Counted from the stretch's first letter, positions 32,233 to 43,901 are shown. The stretch: DNA of 64,000 nt from Rhineura floridana (GCF_030035675.1 NC_084484.1:182627434-182691433); one strand, 5' to 3'. The notes: a model not told the origin generated them from the letters alone. Numbers and translations: made by a program.

Positions 32233-32700
32233 GTTAATCTGCATATATATGTGTGTGTGTGTGTTTCTATACCTATTTATTTATTTATTTATTGACCTGT
32301 TTTAATCCGTGTGTTTTAATGGGATTGACATTTGTATTCTAATATTTACATGAGATTGCTTTATTGTATATTTTAATTATGGTGTATTTTAGTTATTGTG
32401 AATTTTAATGTGTAATCGGTTTTATATTTTCTAAATGGCTTAAATGCTTATTTGTTAACTGGTTAAAAGTGGTATATATATATATATATATATATATATA
32501 CAAACACACACACACAGTACTCTTTTTGATAAAAAAAAGGTGCTGCTATGATAAAAGTGTGGTGGGTGCCAGCACACAATGGTTGCTATGGGCAGCCAAA
32601 AAAAGAGGTGCCGGTACTCTGTACTAGTGAGTGACTGAGTGATTGTGTGTGTGTGTGTGTGTGTAAATTCAGAAACCTGGTGAGTCATATTTTTACATAA
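32233..32700. repeat. Microsatellite-rich AT block
   Basis: (TG)n near 32250-32264, TTTA repeats about 32276-32294, (TA)n at 32473-32500 followed by a CA run, and (GT)n at 32645-32664. The AT-rich part between looks like a LINE 3' tail. Confidence 0.7.
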
Positions 32701-32732
32701 TGCCCACCGCTCACCCATTTTTAGTCCTTAAA

Positions 32733-32855
32733 GCAAGGGTAGCCAACTTGATGCCTGCCAGATGTTTTTGGACTACAGCTCCCATCATCCAGGACCACTG
32801 GCCATGCTGGCTAGGGCTGATGGTTGTTGTAGCCCAACAGCATCTGGAGAGCATA
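32733..32855. mobile_element. Palindromic hAT-like MITE
   Basis: Contains the shared core GGACTACAGCTCCCATCATC and CTAGGGCTGATGG with opposing arms. Diverged. 32856-33440 is unassigned apart from a possible CR1 tail at 33370-33445. Confidence 0.6.
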
Positions 32856-33452
32856 ATGTTTTTGAGGAATTTGCTCTTCCCTCACACATAACAGGGGGAT
32901 GCCTTGTCTAAGAAGTACATGGATGCAGATTTAACACATTAAAACACACATGCTTTAATTGACCGAGATAATGTCAACCTTCCACATGGCAAAATTGGTA
33001 GTGGGAGGTGAATCCCAGTGGAGGATGTGGAGGCACCTAGTCCTTGGCACCCAGATGGTCTGAGAGAGGTCAGAATGTGTGTATGCGTGGATAAAATCCA
33101 AAGGAGAAGGGAGCCCCAGACTGGAATTAAGAGGAAGCATGAACCTAGAAAGATGGTGGGATACCCAGATGATGGTCCTGTGGAGAGGAGATACAAATCC
33201 ACCAAGGCAGTTCCAGAAATTGGCCACATTTGCAGTTGTGCTGTAGAGCAAAGACCCCATTCCAGTCAAAATGGAGGACTCATTGAGCGATTGCTCTCTT
33301 CCTAAGGGACTGGCCTTGAAAGGGTGGATACCCCTTTTTCAGTTTTCAGATGAGCAAAAAAGGAATAGATAGGCCTCTGGTTAGCCACTTTGAGAATGGG
33401 TGGCTGGACTTGATGGAGCTTTGGTCTGATCCTGCAGGACTCTTCTGTTGTT

Positions 33453-33504
<52 letters not shown>
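33453..33504. repeat. (TAG)n microsatellite
   Basis: About 17 uninterrupted TAG units, probably length-variable. Confidence 0.95.
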
Positions 33505-33505
<1 letters not shown>

Positions 33506-33511
33506 AATATG

Positions 33512-34562
33512 CCTGAGTCCACTTTATAGGATAAGAGTAGAGAAAAGGAGAAAGAGAGGTTTACTCCAAAAGATTAAAGAAATTAAAGGGAAATTTAAAC
33601 CAACAGTAGGGGTGGTGAATAATCAACAGGGGAACTCACTGACTGACCAAGATGAAATAAAAGGAAGATGGAAGCAGTACACTGAAGAACTATATAAAAG
33701 AGATGCCAGGATGACAGATTCATTCACGGAGGAACCGTATGATGAAGAACCAGAAATTTTAGAATGTGAGGTGGAAACTGCTGTTAAAATACTTGGAAGA
33801 AACAAATCACCAGGAACAGGTGGCATACCAATAGAGTTGCTGCAAGCTACTGAGACAGACTCTGTCCAAATTTTGAGAAAAAATGGTCAGCAAATATAGA
33901 AAGTAATGACAACAGAAGATTTATGTACTTTAAAATTGAGAACGAGAACACTGAGCTTGTCAAGGATTATCAATACCTTGGCACAGTCATTAACCAAAAT
34001 GGAGGAAATAGTCAAGAAACTAGAAGAAGGCTGGGACTGGGGAGGGCAGCTATGAGAGAACTAGAAAAGGTCCTCAAATGCAAAGATGTATCACTGAGCA
34101 CTAAGGTCAGGATCATTCAGACCATGGTATTTCTGATCTCTATGTATGGATGTGAAAGTTGGACACTGAAAAAAGCAGATAAGAGAAAAATCAACTCATT
34201 TGAAATGTGGTGTTGGAGGAGAGCTTTGCGCATACCATGGACTGCGAAAAAGACAAATAATTGGGTGTTAGAACAAATTAAACCAGAATTATCACTAGGA
34301 GCTAAAATGATGAAACTGAGGTTATCATACTTTGGACACATCATGAGAAAACATGATTCAGTAGAAAAGACAATAATGCTGGGGAAAACAGAAGGGGGTA
34401 GAAAAAGAGGAAGGCCAAACAAGAGATGGATTTATTCCATGAAGGAAGCCACAGATCTGAACTTACAAGATCTGAACAGGGTGGTCCATGACACATGCTA
34501 TTGGAGGTCGCTGATTCATAGGGTTCATAAGTCGTAATCGACTTGAAGGCACATAACAACAA
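33512..34562 (+). mobile_element. RTE-BovB LINE, internally deleted
   Basis: Plus-strand BovB. The first part (33612-33899) encodes EEPYDEEPEILECEVETA and NKSPGTGGIPIELLQAT, the start of the RT fingers. The second (33923-34537) starts at the thumb (DYQYLGTVINQNGGNSQETR), continues MVFLISMYGCESWTLKKADK and EMWCWRRALRIPWTAK, and ends RSLIHR. The RT palm with the catalytic YADD is absent, so a large internal segment was lost. The 3' end is the tail GTAATCGACTTGAAGGCACA. Confidence 0.9.
33923..34537 (+). pseudogene. BovB RT C-terminal fragment (204 codons)
   Basis: Open frame corresponding to the RT thumb and C-terminal region of RTE-BovB (MMKLRLSYFGHIMRKHD, GKTEGGRKRGRPNKRW). Without the palm it cannot be an active enzyme. 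A shorter copy of the same end lies at 49091-49342 (+). Confidence 0.85.
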
Positions 34563-34715
34563 TAGAGCAGTTTATAACAAAGTGTGAGAGTATTACTTGC
34601 ATATCTTCTGCTGCTTGATGAATATATGGTTCTGAATCTAAAGTTGACGAAAGTGAATTAAATTGACCTTACATTAATGATATTGTTTTGATTGCTGTTG
34701 CTGGTTTTGTTTCAG

Positions 34716-34745
34716 AGAATGGGATATATCAAAAATGAAAAAGAA
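34716..34745 (+). other. ARHGEF17: Candidate 30-nt cassette microexon of ARHGEF17
   Basis: A pyrimidine-rich tract ending TTTTGTTTCAG, 30 bases, then a consensus GTAAGT donor (34746-34751). Translated in phase 0, as required after the phase-0 exon 1 donor, it reads RMGYIKNEKE without a stop and would insert ten residues between SKPQV and the DH-side exon. Two TGC triplets (34693-34695, 34699-34701) lie 15-22 bases before the acceptor, as in SRRM4-dependent neural microexons. It sits in about 190 bases of non-repeat DNA between BovB and another repeat. No transcript evidence is available here, and one such acceptor-donor pair could arise by chance in an intron this long. Confidence 0.35.
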
Positions 34746-34759
34746 GTAAGTGATAACAT

Positions 34760-34860
34760 TTAGGCTGCAATCCTAAACATACCAGAAGGGAGTAAGTCCC
34801 TTTAAATACAGTGGGACTTTCTTTTGAACTGACATGCATACAATTACACTGTTAATTAGC
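34760..34860. repeat. Short squamate interspersed repeat
   Basis: Contains GGCTGCAATCCTAAACATAC, then AGTAAGTCCCTTTAAAT and GTGGGACTT, a pattern common in squamate introns and seen diverged near 3025 and 41700. Confidence 0.5.
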
Positions 34861-35039
34861 TAATTTCCATTATTAAAGCAGTATGTAGACTTCTGGACTA
34901 CACAGAGCTCTGCTTCCAAACTATAGGCAGTCTACATAATAAAATTAAAAATACTAGGAGAGAAGCCATAGAGACAGTTGAAGTTTCTGAAGACCTTTCA
35001 GAAGCAGCCCCATGTATACCGAATTATAGTAATTGAGCC

Positions 35040-35290
35040 TGGGAAAGCTTTTCCAACCTGAGGGCCGCATTCCCTTCAGGGCAACATGCTGGGGGCCACA
35101 TGCCAGCAGTGGGAAGGGTCAGAGGCAAAAGTGGGTGGAGCAACACATGTAAATTTTTTGCCTTTGTACTGTAGTCTAGTTTTTGTATCCAGGTAAGCAA
35201 GAAGCATTGTCAGAGCTTGAGGACACATTCCAGCCAGGCAAAAGTATTCAAGGAGGCTGTGAAGCAGAGCCAGTGAGGGGTGTGGCCTGG
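35040..35290. mobile_element. Non-autonomous hAT-like element
   Basis: Shares 'GGGCCGCATTCCCTTC', GTGGGTGGAGCAAC and the right-hand GGTGTGGCC with the elements at 9425 and 56794. Edges uncertain. Confidence 0.5.
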
Positions 35291-35326
35291 CGAAGATGGA
35301 GAGGCATTTGGATCCTTGGGCCTGAT

Positions 35327-35439
35327 CAGAGCTTGGAAAAGTTCCTTTTTTGAACTACAACTCCCATCAGCCCCAGCCAGCATGCCTGGCTGGGGCTGAT
35401 GGGAGTTGTAGTTTAAAAAAGTAACTTTTCTAAGCTCTG
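35327..35439. mobile_element. Palindromic hAT MITE (116-bp family)
   Basis: Sister of 16247-16362 with arms CAGAGCTTGGAAAAGTT and complement. The 8-bp flanks are only partly alike (GGCCTGAT, CACCTGTA). Confidence 0.85.
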
Positions 35440-35875
35440 CACCTGTACCTAAGCATGGGTAACTGTGGCGGGTTGCTAATTTATGTCATCTGTTGTGCAA
35501 CAGGGCTCAGAACGGAAAGTGTCAGCTCAAGTGACACATGCACATATGCAGCCTCTAACACACCAACTCACACCCTTGACTTGGAAGAGAGGACTGCATC
35601 ATATGTCCAAGCAAAATGGTCAGTTCGTCTGCTACCTGCGCACGTCCTCGATTCTGAGCTGTTACGACCTCACCTTTTGAAAATCACAGGACCATTTTGT
35701 GCCTTGAATTGGTCGTCCCTCCCTCCCTCTCTTTCTCTGCTGTCTCTTTAGGAGGGATGAAAAATAAACTCTTCCCTGGTTGAGGATCCAAAATCAGAGC
35801 CAAAATGCCAGTCCGTGATTATGGGAGGAGGCCAGTCGGGCCTTAGAAAAATAAATAAACCAAGGCCAAGCAGCT

Positions 35876-35891
35876 GGTTGCCATGGTAACC
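35876..35891. promoter_or_regulatory. Palindromic RFX-type X-box
   Basis: GGTTGCCATGGTAACC, a perfect 16-base palindrome matching the RFX-factor X-box (GTTGCC..GGYAAC). It lies in non-repeat DNA. Binding is not shown. Confidence 0.45.
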
Positions 35892-35977
35892 TAGCTCCCA
35901 GGTATGCAGTCATGAGATGACTGAAGAATGGAGTTCTGTTACCCAAATGAAAGAGTAATTTATGCTGATTTCCCACA

Positions 35978-35979
<2 letters not shown>

Positions 35980-36013
<34 letters not shown>
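35980..36013. repeat. (TC)n microsatellite
   Basis: About 17 TC units. Confidence 0.95.
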
Positions 36014-36014
<1 letters not shown>

Positions 36015-36609
36015 ATTATTTTGCAGCCTACCATCTCTGGTGGGCTGTGCCTTATGTAATATTATTTTTTTAGTCCCCTTTATGTGATTACTTGAAAGCA
36101 AGGCCACACTCCAAATGTCCACATGTTAGTGCAGTTGGCTGCAGTGTAAGAGTTTATATTTATTTCATAATTAAATTTATACCCGCCGCCCCCCCTTCCT
36201 CCCAAAGGAGCTGAGGGCAGCATTTAAAGTGGAATATGGTGGTATGTTTCATTGAATGAAGGTGGTAAATCACTGATGTGGACTGTAACCCCAAAGCCAG
36301 AATGTCATACGTAAAGAAGCCCTCCATGTCCAGCCCTCACTGCAGATTCTTCCTGTTACGGGTTGCAAAGCCAAACACATGCTGAAACTGTGGTCACTTA
36401 CCTAGGGGTCCTGGAAATGAATTTAGACAGGCCTTCACACTACAAATTTCTCTTCTTTTAACCAACCACTATATATTGACGTTTTATTTATGTTTTTAAT
36501 TGTGTTTTTACGTGTGCTTTTACTGATCTTATTAGATCTTGTGTGTTGATATACTTTTATGAAAATGCAGATTATCAATATTTCAAAGATAAATAAATAA
36601 ATAAATCCG

Positions 36610-36832
36610 TCATTGAGACCTGACAGGAATAAGGACACGAAGAAAAACTTCCTAACTGTTACGACAATGGAATCAATTACGTAGAGAGCTCTCCGACACT
36701 GGAAGCGTTCAAGAGCCAGCTGGACAGCCATCTGTTGGGAATGCTTTGATTTGGATTCCAGCATTGAGCAGGGGGTTGGACTTGATGGCCTTGTAGGCCC
36801 CTTCCAACTCTACTATTCTATGATTCTAAGAG
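36610..36832 (+). mobile_element. CR1 LINE 3' end
   Basis: Phrases AAAAACTTCCTAACTGTTA, GGGTTGGACTTGATGGCC and the end CTATTCTATGATTCTA. Confidence 0.8.
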
Positions 36833-37275
36833 CCCTGTTGGATGAGACCAAAGGCTCATCTAATCTGTTCTCACAATGGCCAGGCAGATGCCCCAATGGG
36901 AAGCCTGCAAGCAGAACCTGAGTGCAAGAGCACTCTCGCCCCACTTGTGATTCCCAGCAACTGGTATTCAGAGGCATGCAGCTTCTGAGAGTGGAGGTAG
37001 AGTACAGCCATCATGGCTAGTAGCCACTGATGGCCATCCACATCTTTTAAAGCCATCCAAGTTGGTGGCCATCCATACATCGTGTAGGAGCAAACTCCAT
37101 AGTCAAACTATGCACTGCGTAAAAAAGTACTTCCTTGTGGTTGCCCTGAACCTCCTGACATTCAGCTTCATTGCGTGGCCCTGAGTTCCAGTGTTACAAG
37201 AGATGGAGAAAACTTCCCTCTGTCCACTTTCTCCATACCATGCATCATTTTCTACACATGTATTAGGTAGCCTCC
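36833..37275 (-). mobile_element. CR1 LINE 3' end, antisense
   Basis: Abuts the previous CR1 tail to tail. Complement of the 50570-51000 region (GATTCCCAGCAACTGGTAT, GCCATCATGGCTAGTAGCC). The two copies are of different CR1 subfamilies. Confidence 0.8.
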
Positions 37276-37865
37276 TTGTAAAAGAACAAAAACCAACTAA
37301 ATGATTTACTGACTTAGTAGCCTGGGAGAAGTAGCACCCTTGTCTGGTTTCTGGAAGTAACCATACAATAACAAAAAATTAAATCTCCACTTTTCACGAT
37401 GAAGGCTCTCAGTTCATCCTTAGAACTTAATATAACGCATGAGGTCCTGAAATAAATGAACATTGCTTCAGCCATATACAACATTCTAGTTGATTGTGCA
37501 GCTGAAACTGGGATTAGTCAGCACTTTGGGGGCAAAGGTTTCTAACATTAGGCATCCAAAGTGATTTATGCCAGGAGACAGGATGATCAATTGATATTTG
37601 TAGTCAGTGGTCCCATAGAATGTAGGTGTAATTAACAGAACACCTCTGATAGGATTTGCTTGTTGTGCATGAGCCTCCGCAATGTATCAATGGCAGAGAT
37701 GGCTCCTATTTCAGACCCCTGTAAATGCATTAAAGGAGATGGGGAGGGTGAAGAGGGGACTGCAGTGTTGCATGCACCCTGCTTCCCAATTTGAGATTGG
37801 GTGAGGAGGGTGGTGGTGAGAGAAGAAAGAAATGCACTTCGCTTCCTTCTAAAAGTACACTATTG
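37276..37865. other. Unassigned intron sequence
   Basis: No recognised repeat, gene or motif. Confidence 0.45.
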
Positions 37866-38240
37866 TCATTCATTCATTGGTGATCACTCGTGGCCGAGTA
37901 AGATTGTCTTCCAAGATTAGGGCTTTAACAGTGGGTCCGTAAGTGACTGTGGAGGCCAATTCTGGATCCACACAGCCTCCCACAGTGAGGATATAGGTTT
38001 CCAGACGGAAGATGGTCACGATGAGGATTTGCTTGATGTGCCTTCTGGTTAACTCGTTTGTCCCTTTCGTGCTGTACTCGTGCTTCTTCAAAGTCCATAA
38101 GCACCTTTGATAATGGCCGACCTCCAATTGGGACGCTCATGGGACAAGGCTTCCCAGTTCTCGATGCTTATGTTACATTTTTAAAGATTAGCTTTGAGCA
38201 CATCTTTAAACCTCTTTTGCTGTCCACCGATATTCCGTTT
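37866..38240 (-). mobile_element. LINE 3' end with C-terminal zinc-finger remnant, antisense
   Basis: In reverse it encodes, in broken frames, RRHIKQI and then PHCGRLCGSRIGLHSHLRTH, a C2H2-like finger at the very end of the frame. Such terminal fingers occur in some non-LTR retrotransposon ORF2 proteins. The exact clade is not recognised. 38241-38559 is unassigned. Confidence 0.45.
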
Positions 38241-38559
38241 TCCATCCTATTGTAAACACACACTGAATAGGAATTGCAATGCTGGTAGTGTTTTGCTTTC
38301 ACCTAACATCGTTTCTCTTCTGCATGTCAGCGTGTTTGAACCATCAAGATTCAGGGGTTGTTATCCTGAGATAAGAACCCCCTGTCCTCAGGACTAAAGA
38401 ATTCCAAAGAGTTGCAGTTGCAGTCCCTTGCTGTCAGTCCCTCAGGCAGTCTGACTCACATTCCTCCAGGGAGAACAAGCTTTCCTATTGCTTATCCTGG
38501 GAAGAGGAAAGCAAAGAGAGAAAATGGGCCCATAAACAGTGACACTGGCCACATCTACG

Positions 38560-38765
38560 CTATACTTTGAAAGTGTTCTTATACAACTTTAAACAGCCAC
38601 GGCTTCCCTCAAAGAATCCTGGGAGCTGTAGTTTGCTCAGGGTGCTGAGAGTTGTTAAGATACTTCTATTCCCCTTACAGAGTTACAATTCCCAGAGTTC
38701 CCTGGGAAGAGGGATTGATTGATAAACCACTCTGAGAAGTGCAGCTCTGGGAGGGGAATAGCTTC
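38560..38765. mobile_element. MITE-like palindromic repeat
   Basis: Opposed blocks AAAGAATCCTGGGAGCTGTA and CAGAGTTCCCTGGGAAGAGG, the family also near 1320, 24650 and 40970. 38766-39596 is unassigned apart from an ATA repeat near 38828. Confidence 0.55.
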
Positions 38766-39596
38766 TTGGATAGGGCAGAAAGTCATTTCTTCAGCTGATT
38801 TCTTTTCAGCTCTTTTCTTCTCATGCAATAATAATAATAATAAAAAAATCCAGTAGCAACAGGAAGAAAACTGATGGATTTTTCTTTATTTCTGCTGCAA
38901 CCTTGGAGATCAAGTGGTGCCTCAGAGGCCTTAATTTTGTCAACTGTCATAAAGGAATTTTAATGTAGTGGATTCAGATATTTTTATGTCCTTGTTAACA
39001 TTTACCCCATCGTGTTTAGACCCCCATTGTAGGAATTTGGCTCTTATACAGTCATTGTTGCCCTGCCAACCCTCCACTTTGAGTTGGGAGCACACCATTT
39101 TAAGGCATGCACACTGTCCTGTCGAACCTTGGGGCCCACTGGGGCTGGTAGCCGAGCCCTGCTCAGCTCCCAGTGAACCCTGTTGGCCGAGCTATGGAAG
39201 ATGTTGTCTCAGCAAAGAACCGGTGTGATTTGAATGCTTCAGAAGGCTGGCAGGGCCTTCCTCTCCAGTGGTTCCACCCCCTCGGGAGACCTGTCTGCAA
39301 TCCTTAAAGGGCCCATAGCCAAGTCTGCAGTGGAGCCACTAAGTGGCTGTTGAGCAAGAGAACCTGAAAGGGGTGTCATCTTCAGAGTCTGAGAGTGATG
39401 GGAGCCAGGATGGTGTAGAAGGGAGTGATGCCCCCTCCCCCAACTGGGGTGACTGATGAATTGTCTGAATCCAAGTCCTCAGGCTGACATTGGGGACTTT
39501 GAGGCAGGGCTCATAACACACACACATGCCCCACCTCTAAATCCAAGTCCTGTCTCATCCTTTTGCTTTTGTTCTGACCTGTGTTATGCTTCTTGG

Positions 39597-39712
39597 CAGA
39601 GCTTGGAAAAGTTACTTTTTTGAACTACAACTCCCATCAGCCCAATCCAGTGGCCATGCTGGCTGGGGCTGATGGGAGTTGTAGTTTTAAAAAGTAACTT
39701 TTCCAAGCTCTG
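39597..39712. mobile_element. Palindromic hAT MITE (116-bp family)
   Basis: Same length and nearly the same sequence as 16247-16362. Flanks TTCTTGG and TTCTTGAG suggest a degraded 8-bp target duplication. Confidence 0.85.
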
Positions 39713-40190
39713 TTCTTGAGATTTTCTTAGACAGTGCTGTCATGCAGAAGCACCTGTGTCATCAAGGTTGGATGCTGATGTGTGTGTCAAACAGCATTCT
39801 GCTGCTTAAAGACCTGGCTGTTCTATATGCTGGCTAAGACAAGCATTCCAAGAGTTGATATTTGACATTGATATTTAGATTATTGTTATTTCTCTGTGTG
39901 TAGATGCATGCTTGTGTGTGCTCAGTACATTACTTGAGTACAATGCAGAACAACCCTATTATGTTATTTTGGAAAGGAAAGTGTCTGACCTTCGTGACTA
40001 CAGAGAGCTTACTGGAAATGAGTTGCCAGTTATGCAAAAGGCTCCAAACCTAGATAAAGGGAAAGAGCTTGCTAAAGATGGGGTGGGGGGAAGATGCCTT
40101 GGGGACTCAACATGGGTGTTTTTTGCCTTGCACCGTTCCTTCATCCTGCCCCTATTAAAGGCCCCTTTTGGTGCATGTCTCCTTCTCTTC
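39713..40190. other. Unassigned intron sequence
   Basis: No recognised repeat. A frame at 39912-40286 runs into the SINE and has no protein family resemblance. Confidence 0.4.
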
Positions 40191-40194
40191 CTTA

Positions 40195-40370
40195 GGAACA
40201 TAGGAAGCTGCTGTAGACTGAGTCAGGCCATTGGTCCGTATAGCTCTGTATTGATTACACTGACTGGCAGCAGCTCTCTAGGCTGACTGGAGGCATTTCC
40301 CAGCCCTACCTGGAAATGCCAGGGATTGAACCTGGGGCCTTCTGCATGCAAAACTCTTCCTTGCACTCTT
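40195..40370 (-). mobile_element. tRNA-Ala-like SINE, antisense
   Basis: From GGAACATAGGAAGCTGCTGT (3' end) to the head complement near 40350. 40371-40934 is unassigned. Confidence 0.65.
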
Positions 40371-40934
40371 GTCCCCATAGTATATGGCAGAATATTGCAA
40401 GGATTGCAAAACAGAAAACAAACAAAATGGAAAAATATCTAGTGCAGCAGCTGGAATAAAGAACTCTGATCAGTACATCAGTGCTGATTTCAGTTGACAA
40501 CTGCAGATGTATATGACTGATGTAATTAATTTGGGGTTTGTTGATGAAGAATTTGTATTTTTTGACAGAAAAAACACATCTAATCCAATTTATGCTTAAT
40601 AAGATTTGCTGATGAACTCGATAGCAACTCAGAGGAGACCTGCACTACCTTTTGCACTGTGGGTTTATTTTGTGATTGCTCTTGCTCCCATCCCCTCCAA
40701 GTCTCTTAATAGGAAACACGCACCAGCTGGTGTTTTTGCATGTGAAGCTTTTATCTGTGCTAAGACTCATATCCAATTCAAATGACTGTTTAGTGAGTAA
40801 CTGACTCTGGTTTCTCTCTCTTTTTCATTCTACGAAACAGCATCCTTCTTTTGAAGGAGGAGGGCTCTGGGGTGAACAGAAGGGGGTCTTGCATTGCCCA
40901 GGTTACAAGCAGATGGTATTGACCATGGCTGCAT

Positions 40935-41060
40935 ACACACAATACATTTAAAGCACATTCCTTCCCCAAAGAACTCTGGGAACCGTAGTTTGTTAAGGGT
41001 GCTGGGAATGGTACCTCTGTGAGAGGCAAACTACAGTTCCCAGTAGTCTTTGTGTGTGTG
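40935..41060. mobile_element. MITE-like palindromic repeat
   Basis: Opposed AGAACTCTGGGAACCGTAG and CTACAGTTCCCAGTAGTCT, then a GT/G run (41050-41075). 41076-42057 is unassigned apart from a possible short repeat at 41700-41800. Confidence 0.55.
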
Positions 41061-42057
41061 TGTGGGGGGGGGGGAATGTGTTCAAATGTATGGTGTGTAC
41101 TCAGACCACAAGTCTATGATTTTTGAATTCCCCTTCAATCTTTTAATCCTTGATCCGCAGACTGGGACCCTCTTTCTTTTTCACGTTCATTTGAAGGGCA
41201 AATATTTTATCATGGATAAAATCGTTAATTAAACCCGCAGCAGCACCAGGGTCTCAGAAGGACAGAGGTTAAGCCATTGAGTTAAGAGTTTTGTGAGGAG
41301 ACTGCACAGTGGCTCCAACTTTTCTAGATGTTCGTTTATGTGCTTCAAACTTAACCACAGTGGGCTAAAAAGTTATGGAAGAAGTTGTGTGCTGCTGTGT
41401 GGCTCCAGTCTATTACCTAGAATACTGACTCTGCAAGGTGGGGTGCAAGGAGAAGGAAGAGAGGGCATCAACTTTGAACATTTCCAAAGTTTTCAAAGTT
41501 GAAAGTTTTAAACTTTTTCATGACGAACAATACTGGGTTTCAAGTTGAAATTGGGACTTGGGACTACAGGATAAAAGAAGGTCTAGTAAAAGCAGACATT
41601 GAGTTTCTAGCTTTCTGTCATCTATACTTTATGCAGCTAGCATCCTGAATCACTCAGTGCATGGGGGTGCTTCAGCATGTTTGTAAGCGATCAGTGGGTG
41701 GTGTTCAATGTTAGCCTATTCAGAGTAGACCCATGGAAGTTAACAGACGCAACTAACTTGAATTCATTCATTCCAGTGGGCTACTCTGAGCCATTGCTCA
41801 GTATAAAAAGTCTGGCAAGCTAATTGCCCTGCCGATCACGTTTTGCCCAGACATCCTAGTGTGTTTTCTTAGCCTATATGTTATCCAAAAGCCGCAGCAG
41901 AAGTTGCTGGATGCGGTGACCTGTATAAATTATACAAATTCAGTAACTACTGTCTCTTATTTTGCACAATTTGTGTTACTAATTGACATAATTCATGCTG
42001 CTTCTGCTGTCATTACCCACATACTTTCAGACTTGCAGCTTTCCAACCACAAGAGAT

Positions 42058-42250
42058 AGTTGTTGTTATGTGCCTTCAAGTCGATTACGACTTATGGCGA
42101 CCCTATGAATCAGTGACCTCCAGTAGCATCTGTTGTGAACCACCCTGCTCAGATCTTGTAAGTTCAGGTCTGTGGCTTCCTTTATGGAATCAATCCATCT
42201 CTTGTTTGGCCTTCCTCTTTTTCTGTTCCCTTCTGTTTTTCCCAGCATTC
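42058..42250 (-). mobile_element. RTE-BovB LINE 3' end, antisense
   Basis: Complement encodes GKTEGNRKRGRPNKRWIDSI and EATDLNLQDLSRVV in one frame, then the 3' tail at 42058. Confidence 0.85.
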
Positions 42251-43215
42251 CCCAACCCCTCCAGAGTAGATTTGGGAGGCTGCCGAAGGGAGGAATGGAA
42301 GCGTGTGTTCTGTCCCACTCACGGCAGTCCGTTCCACGTGCAGACAGAAACAATTGGGCATCGCCCATTATACACAAATACATGTGATGAAACCCTGATG
42401 TCCTTTTCTGCCAGATTTTATATTTCAAAAGGACAAAAGACAAAAAATAGAATTTATCCACTTTATAGAATACAGCATTAGAAATTCCTTAATAATTGTT
42501 AAATCCTAGATAAAACCATTCACAATAAAAAAGGGAAATAAGCATCTATACCATATCCTGAAATTTATCATTTCAGAATGCAACGAACAAAGCCTATTGC
42601 TTTACAAACCATCAATAAAATATGTTATCATAGACATAACAGAAATAAGTTGCAGATACTGTTTTGAGCTTGGAAAGGACACTAGCACTTTCCCAACATT
42701 TTTTAAAAATACTTTTATTTTTTTAAAGAGCATCTGTTTTGAGAGGGAATGATTTCAAGCAGAGAAGAGGTGGTGGCTGTGGTGATCAGATTTCCCCCGT
42801 TTTGTTTCTTCTCTGCCCTTGATTGTTGCCCAAACCCACCTGCTTTTTGGTTAGTTAGAATGTGTCTGCAGGATTTGCAAAATGCTTTTCAGCCATAATG
42901 GCTTCCTAAGCCAGCAGCAGCACGTGAGGGGTGGGGTGGGGTGGGGTTGGGTTGGAGGAGGTCTGGGTTGGTGGCCTAGGCAGCCTGCAGGTCCTGCTCT
43001 AAGCAACTGACAACAATGAAATAGTTTTCACCAGGTGAAATTGCCTTCAACTTAAAGCTCTAAAAGACAAGTCAAACAAAGATGACTTTGAGGAAATGTC
43101 ATAATTTTTATTCAACACATTAGAGGCAACATGTCTAGAACACCTCCGTCAACTCATGGCAATCTCTGGAGTAACCTGCTGAGTCAATGAACATGACATT
43201 AACTAAATCCTACAA
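42251..43215. other. Unassigned intron sequence
   Basis: No recognised repeat except a GGGGT-type run near 42928-42955. Confidence 0.45.
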
Positions 43216-43219
43216 TTGA

Positions 43220-43550
43220 CCACAACACTAGCACATGACTTCGGGTGCCTACTCCGAGGGAAGCTGGGAGGATGGCAACAAGGGAGAGGGCCTTCTCAGT
43301 GGTGGCCCCCAAATTATGGAATGATCATCCTGATGAGGTGTGCCTGGCGCCAACACTGTTATCTTTTCTGCACCAGGTCAAGACTTTCCTCTTTTCCCAG
43401 GCATTTTAGCATGTGTTTTTAAACTGCTTTTTAAAAATGTGTTTTTAAATTTGTATATTTGTTTTTAATGTTTTTAATTGCTGTAAACTGCCCAGAGAGC
43501 TTCAGTTATGGGGCGGTATACAAATGCAATAAATAAATAAATAAATAATA
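43220..43550 (+). mobile_element. L2-type LINE 3' end
   Basis: C-terminal coding remnant (GAGAGGGCCTTCTCAGTGGT, GACTTTCCTCTTTTCCCAGG) and the tail CTGCCCAGAGAGCTTCAG as at position 60. Confidence 0.7.
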
Positions 43551-43630
43551 AATTCATTGTATTCTGGGCACTCCGATGTGAATCCAAGCCCTGCAGAACA
43601 TGCTGTTTGAATATTATCATTCTTCTGGTC

Positions 43631-43798
43631 CAGGGGATACCAACGTGGTGCCTGTGGGTGCCCATGCACCTCTGGAGGCCATCTGTGGCACCCACAGAGC
43701 CCTGCCCCCCAAACATTAGGCTGGAACGAAGGCTTCTGTTGTAGCCAAGAGAATAGAATCTGGTGTGTGCCTGGTTGCGCTCTCTGTGTGTATGCATG

Positions 43799-43841
<43 letters not shown>

Positions 43842-43901
43842 TGTGATAGTTTCTCCCATTTGAAAATGTGCCAATGGGACCAAAAAGATTGCCAACCCCT
43901 G
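43631..43901. mobile_element. Non-autonomous hAT-like element containing (GA)n
   Basis: Inverted ends CAGGGGATACCAACGTGG and (complement of right) CAGGGGTTGGCAATCT. A (GA)n run occupies 43802-43837. The 8-bp flanks are not clearly alike. Confidence 0.55.

Larger units (their letters stand above)
35440..36600. other. Largely unique intron sequence
   Basis: No gene. Holds an X-box (35876-35891), a strong pyrimidine tract with AG near 35751, a (TC)n run and AT-rich DNA. Confidence 0.45.

Noticed and set aside
33512-34562. Active BovB element
   Set aside because: RT palm with YADD is missing between the two open frames.
35700-35755. Strong pyrimidine tract and AG at 35751, possible exon start
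   Set aside because: All three frames stop soon after the AG and no donor of comparable quality follows; could at most be a noncoding exon.
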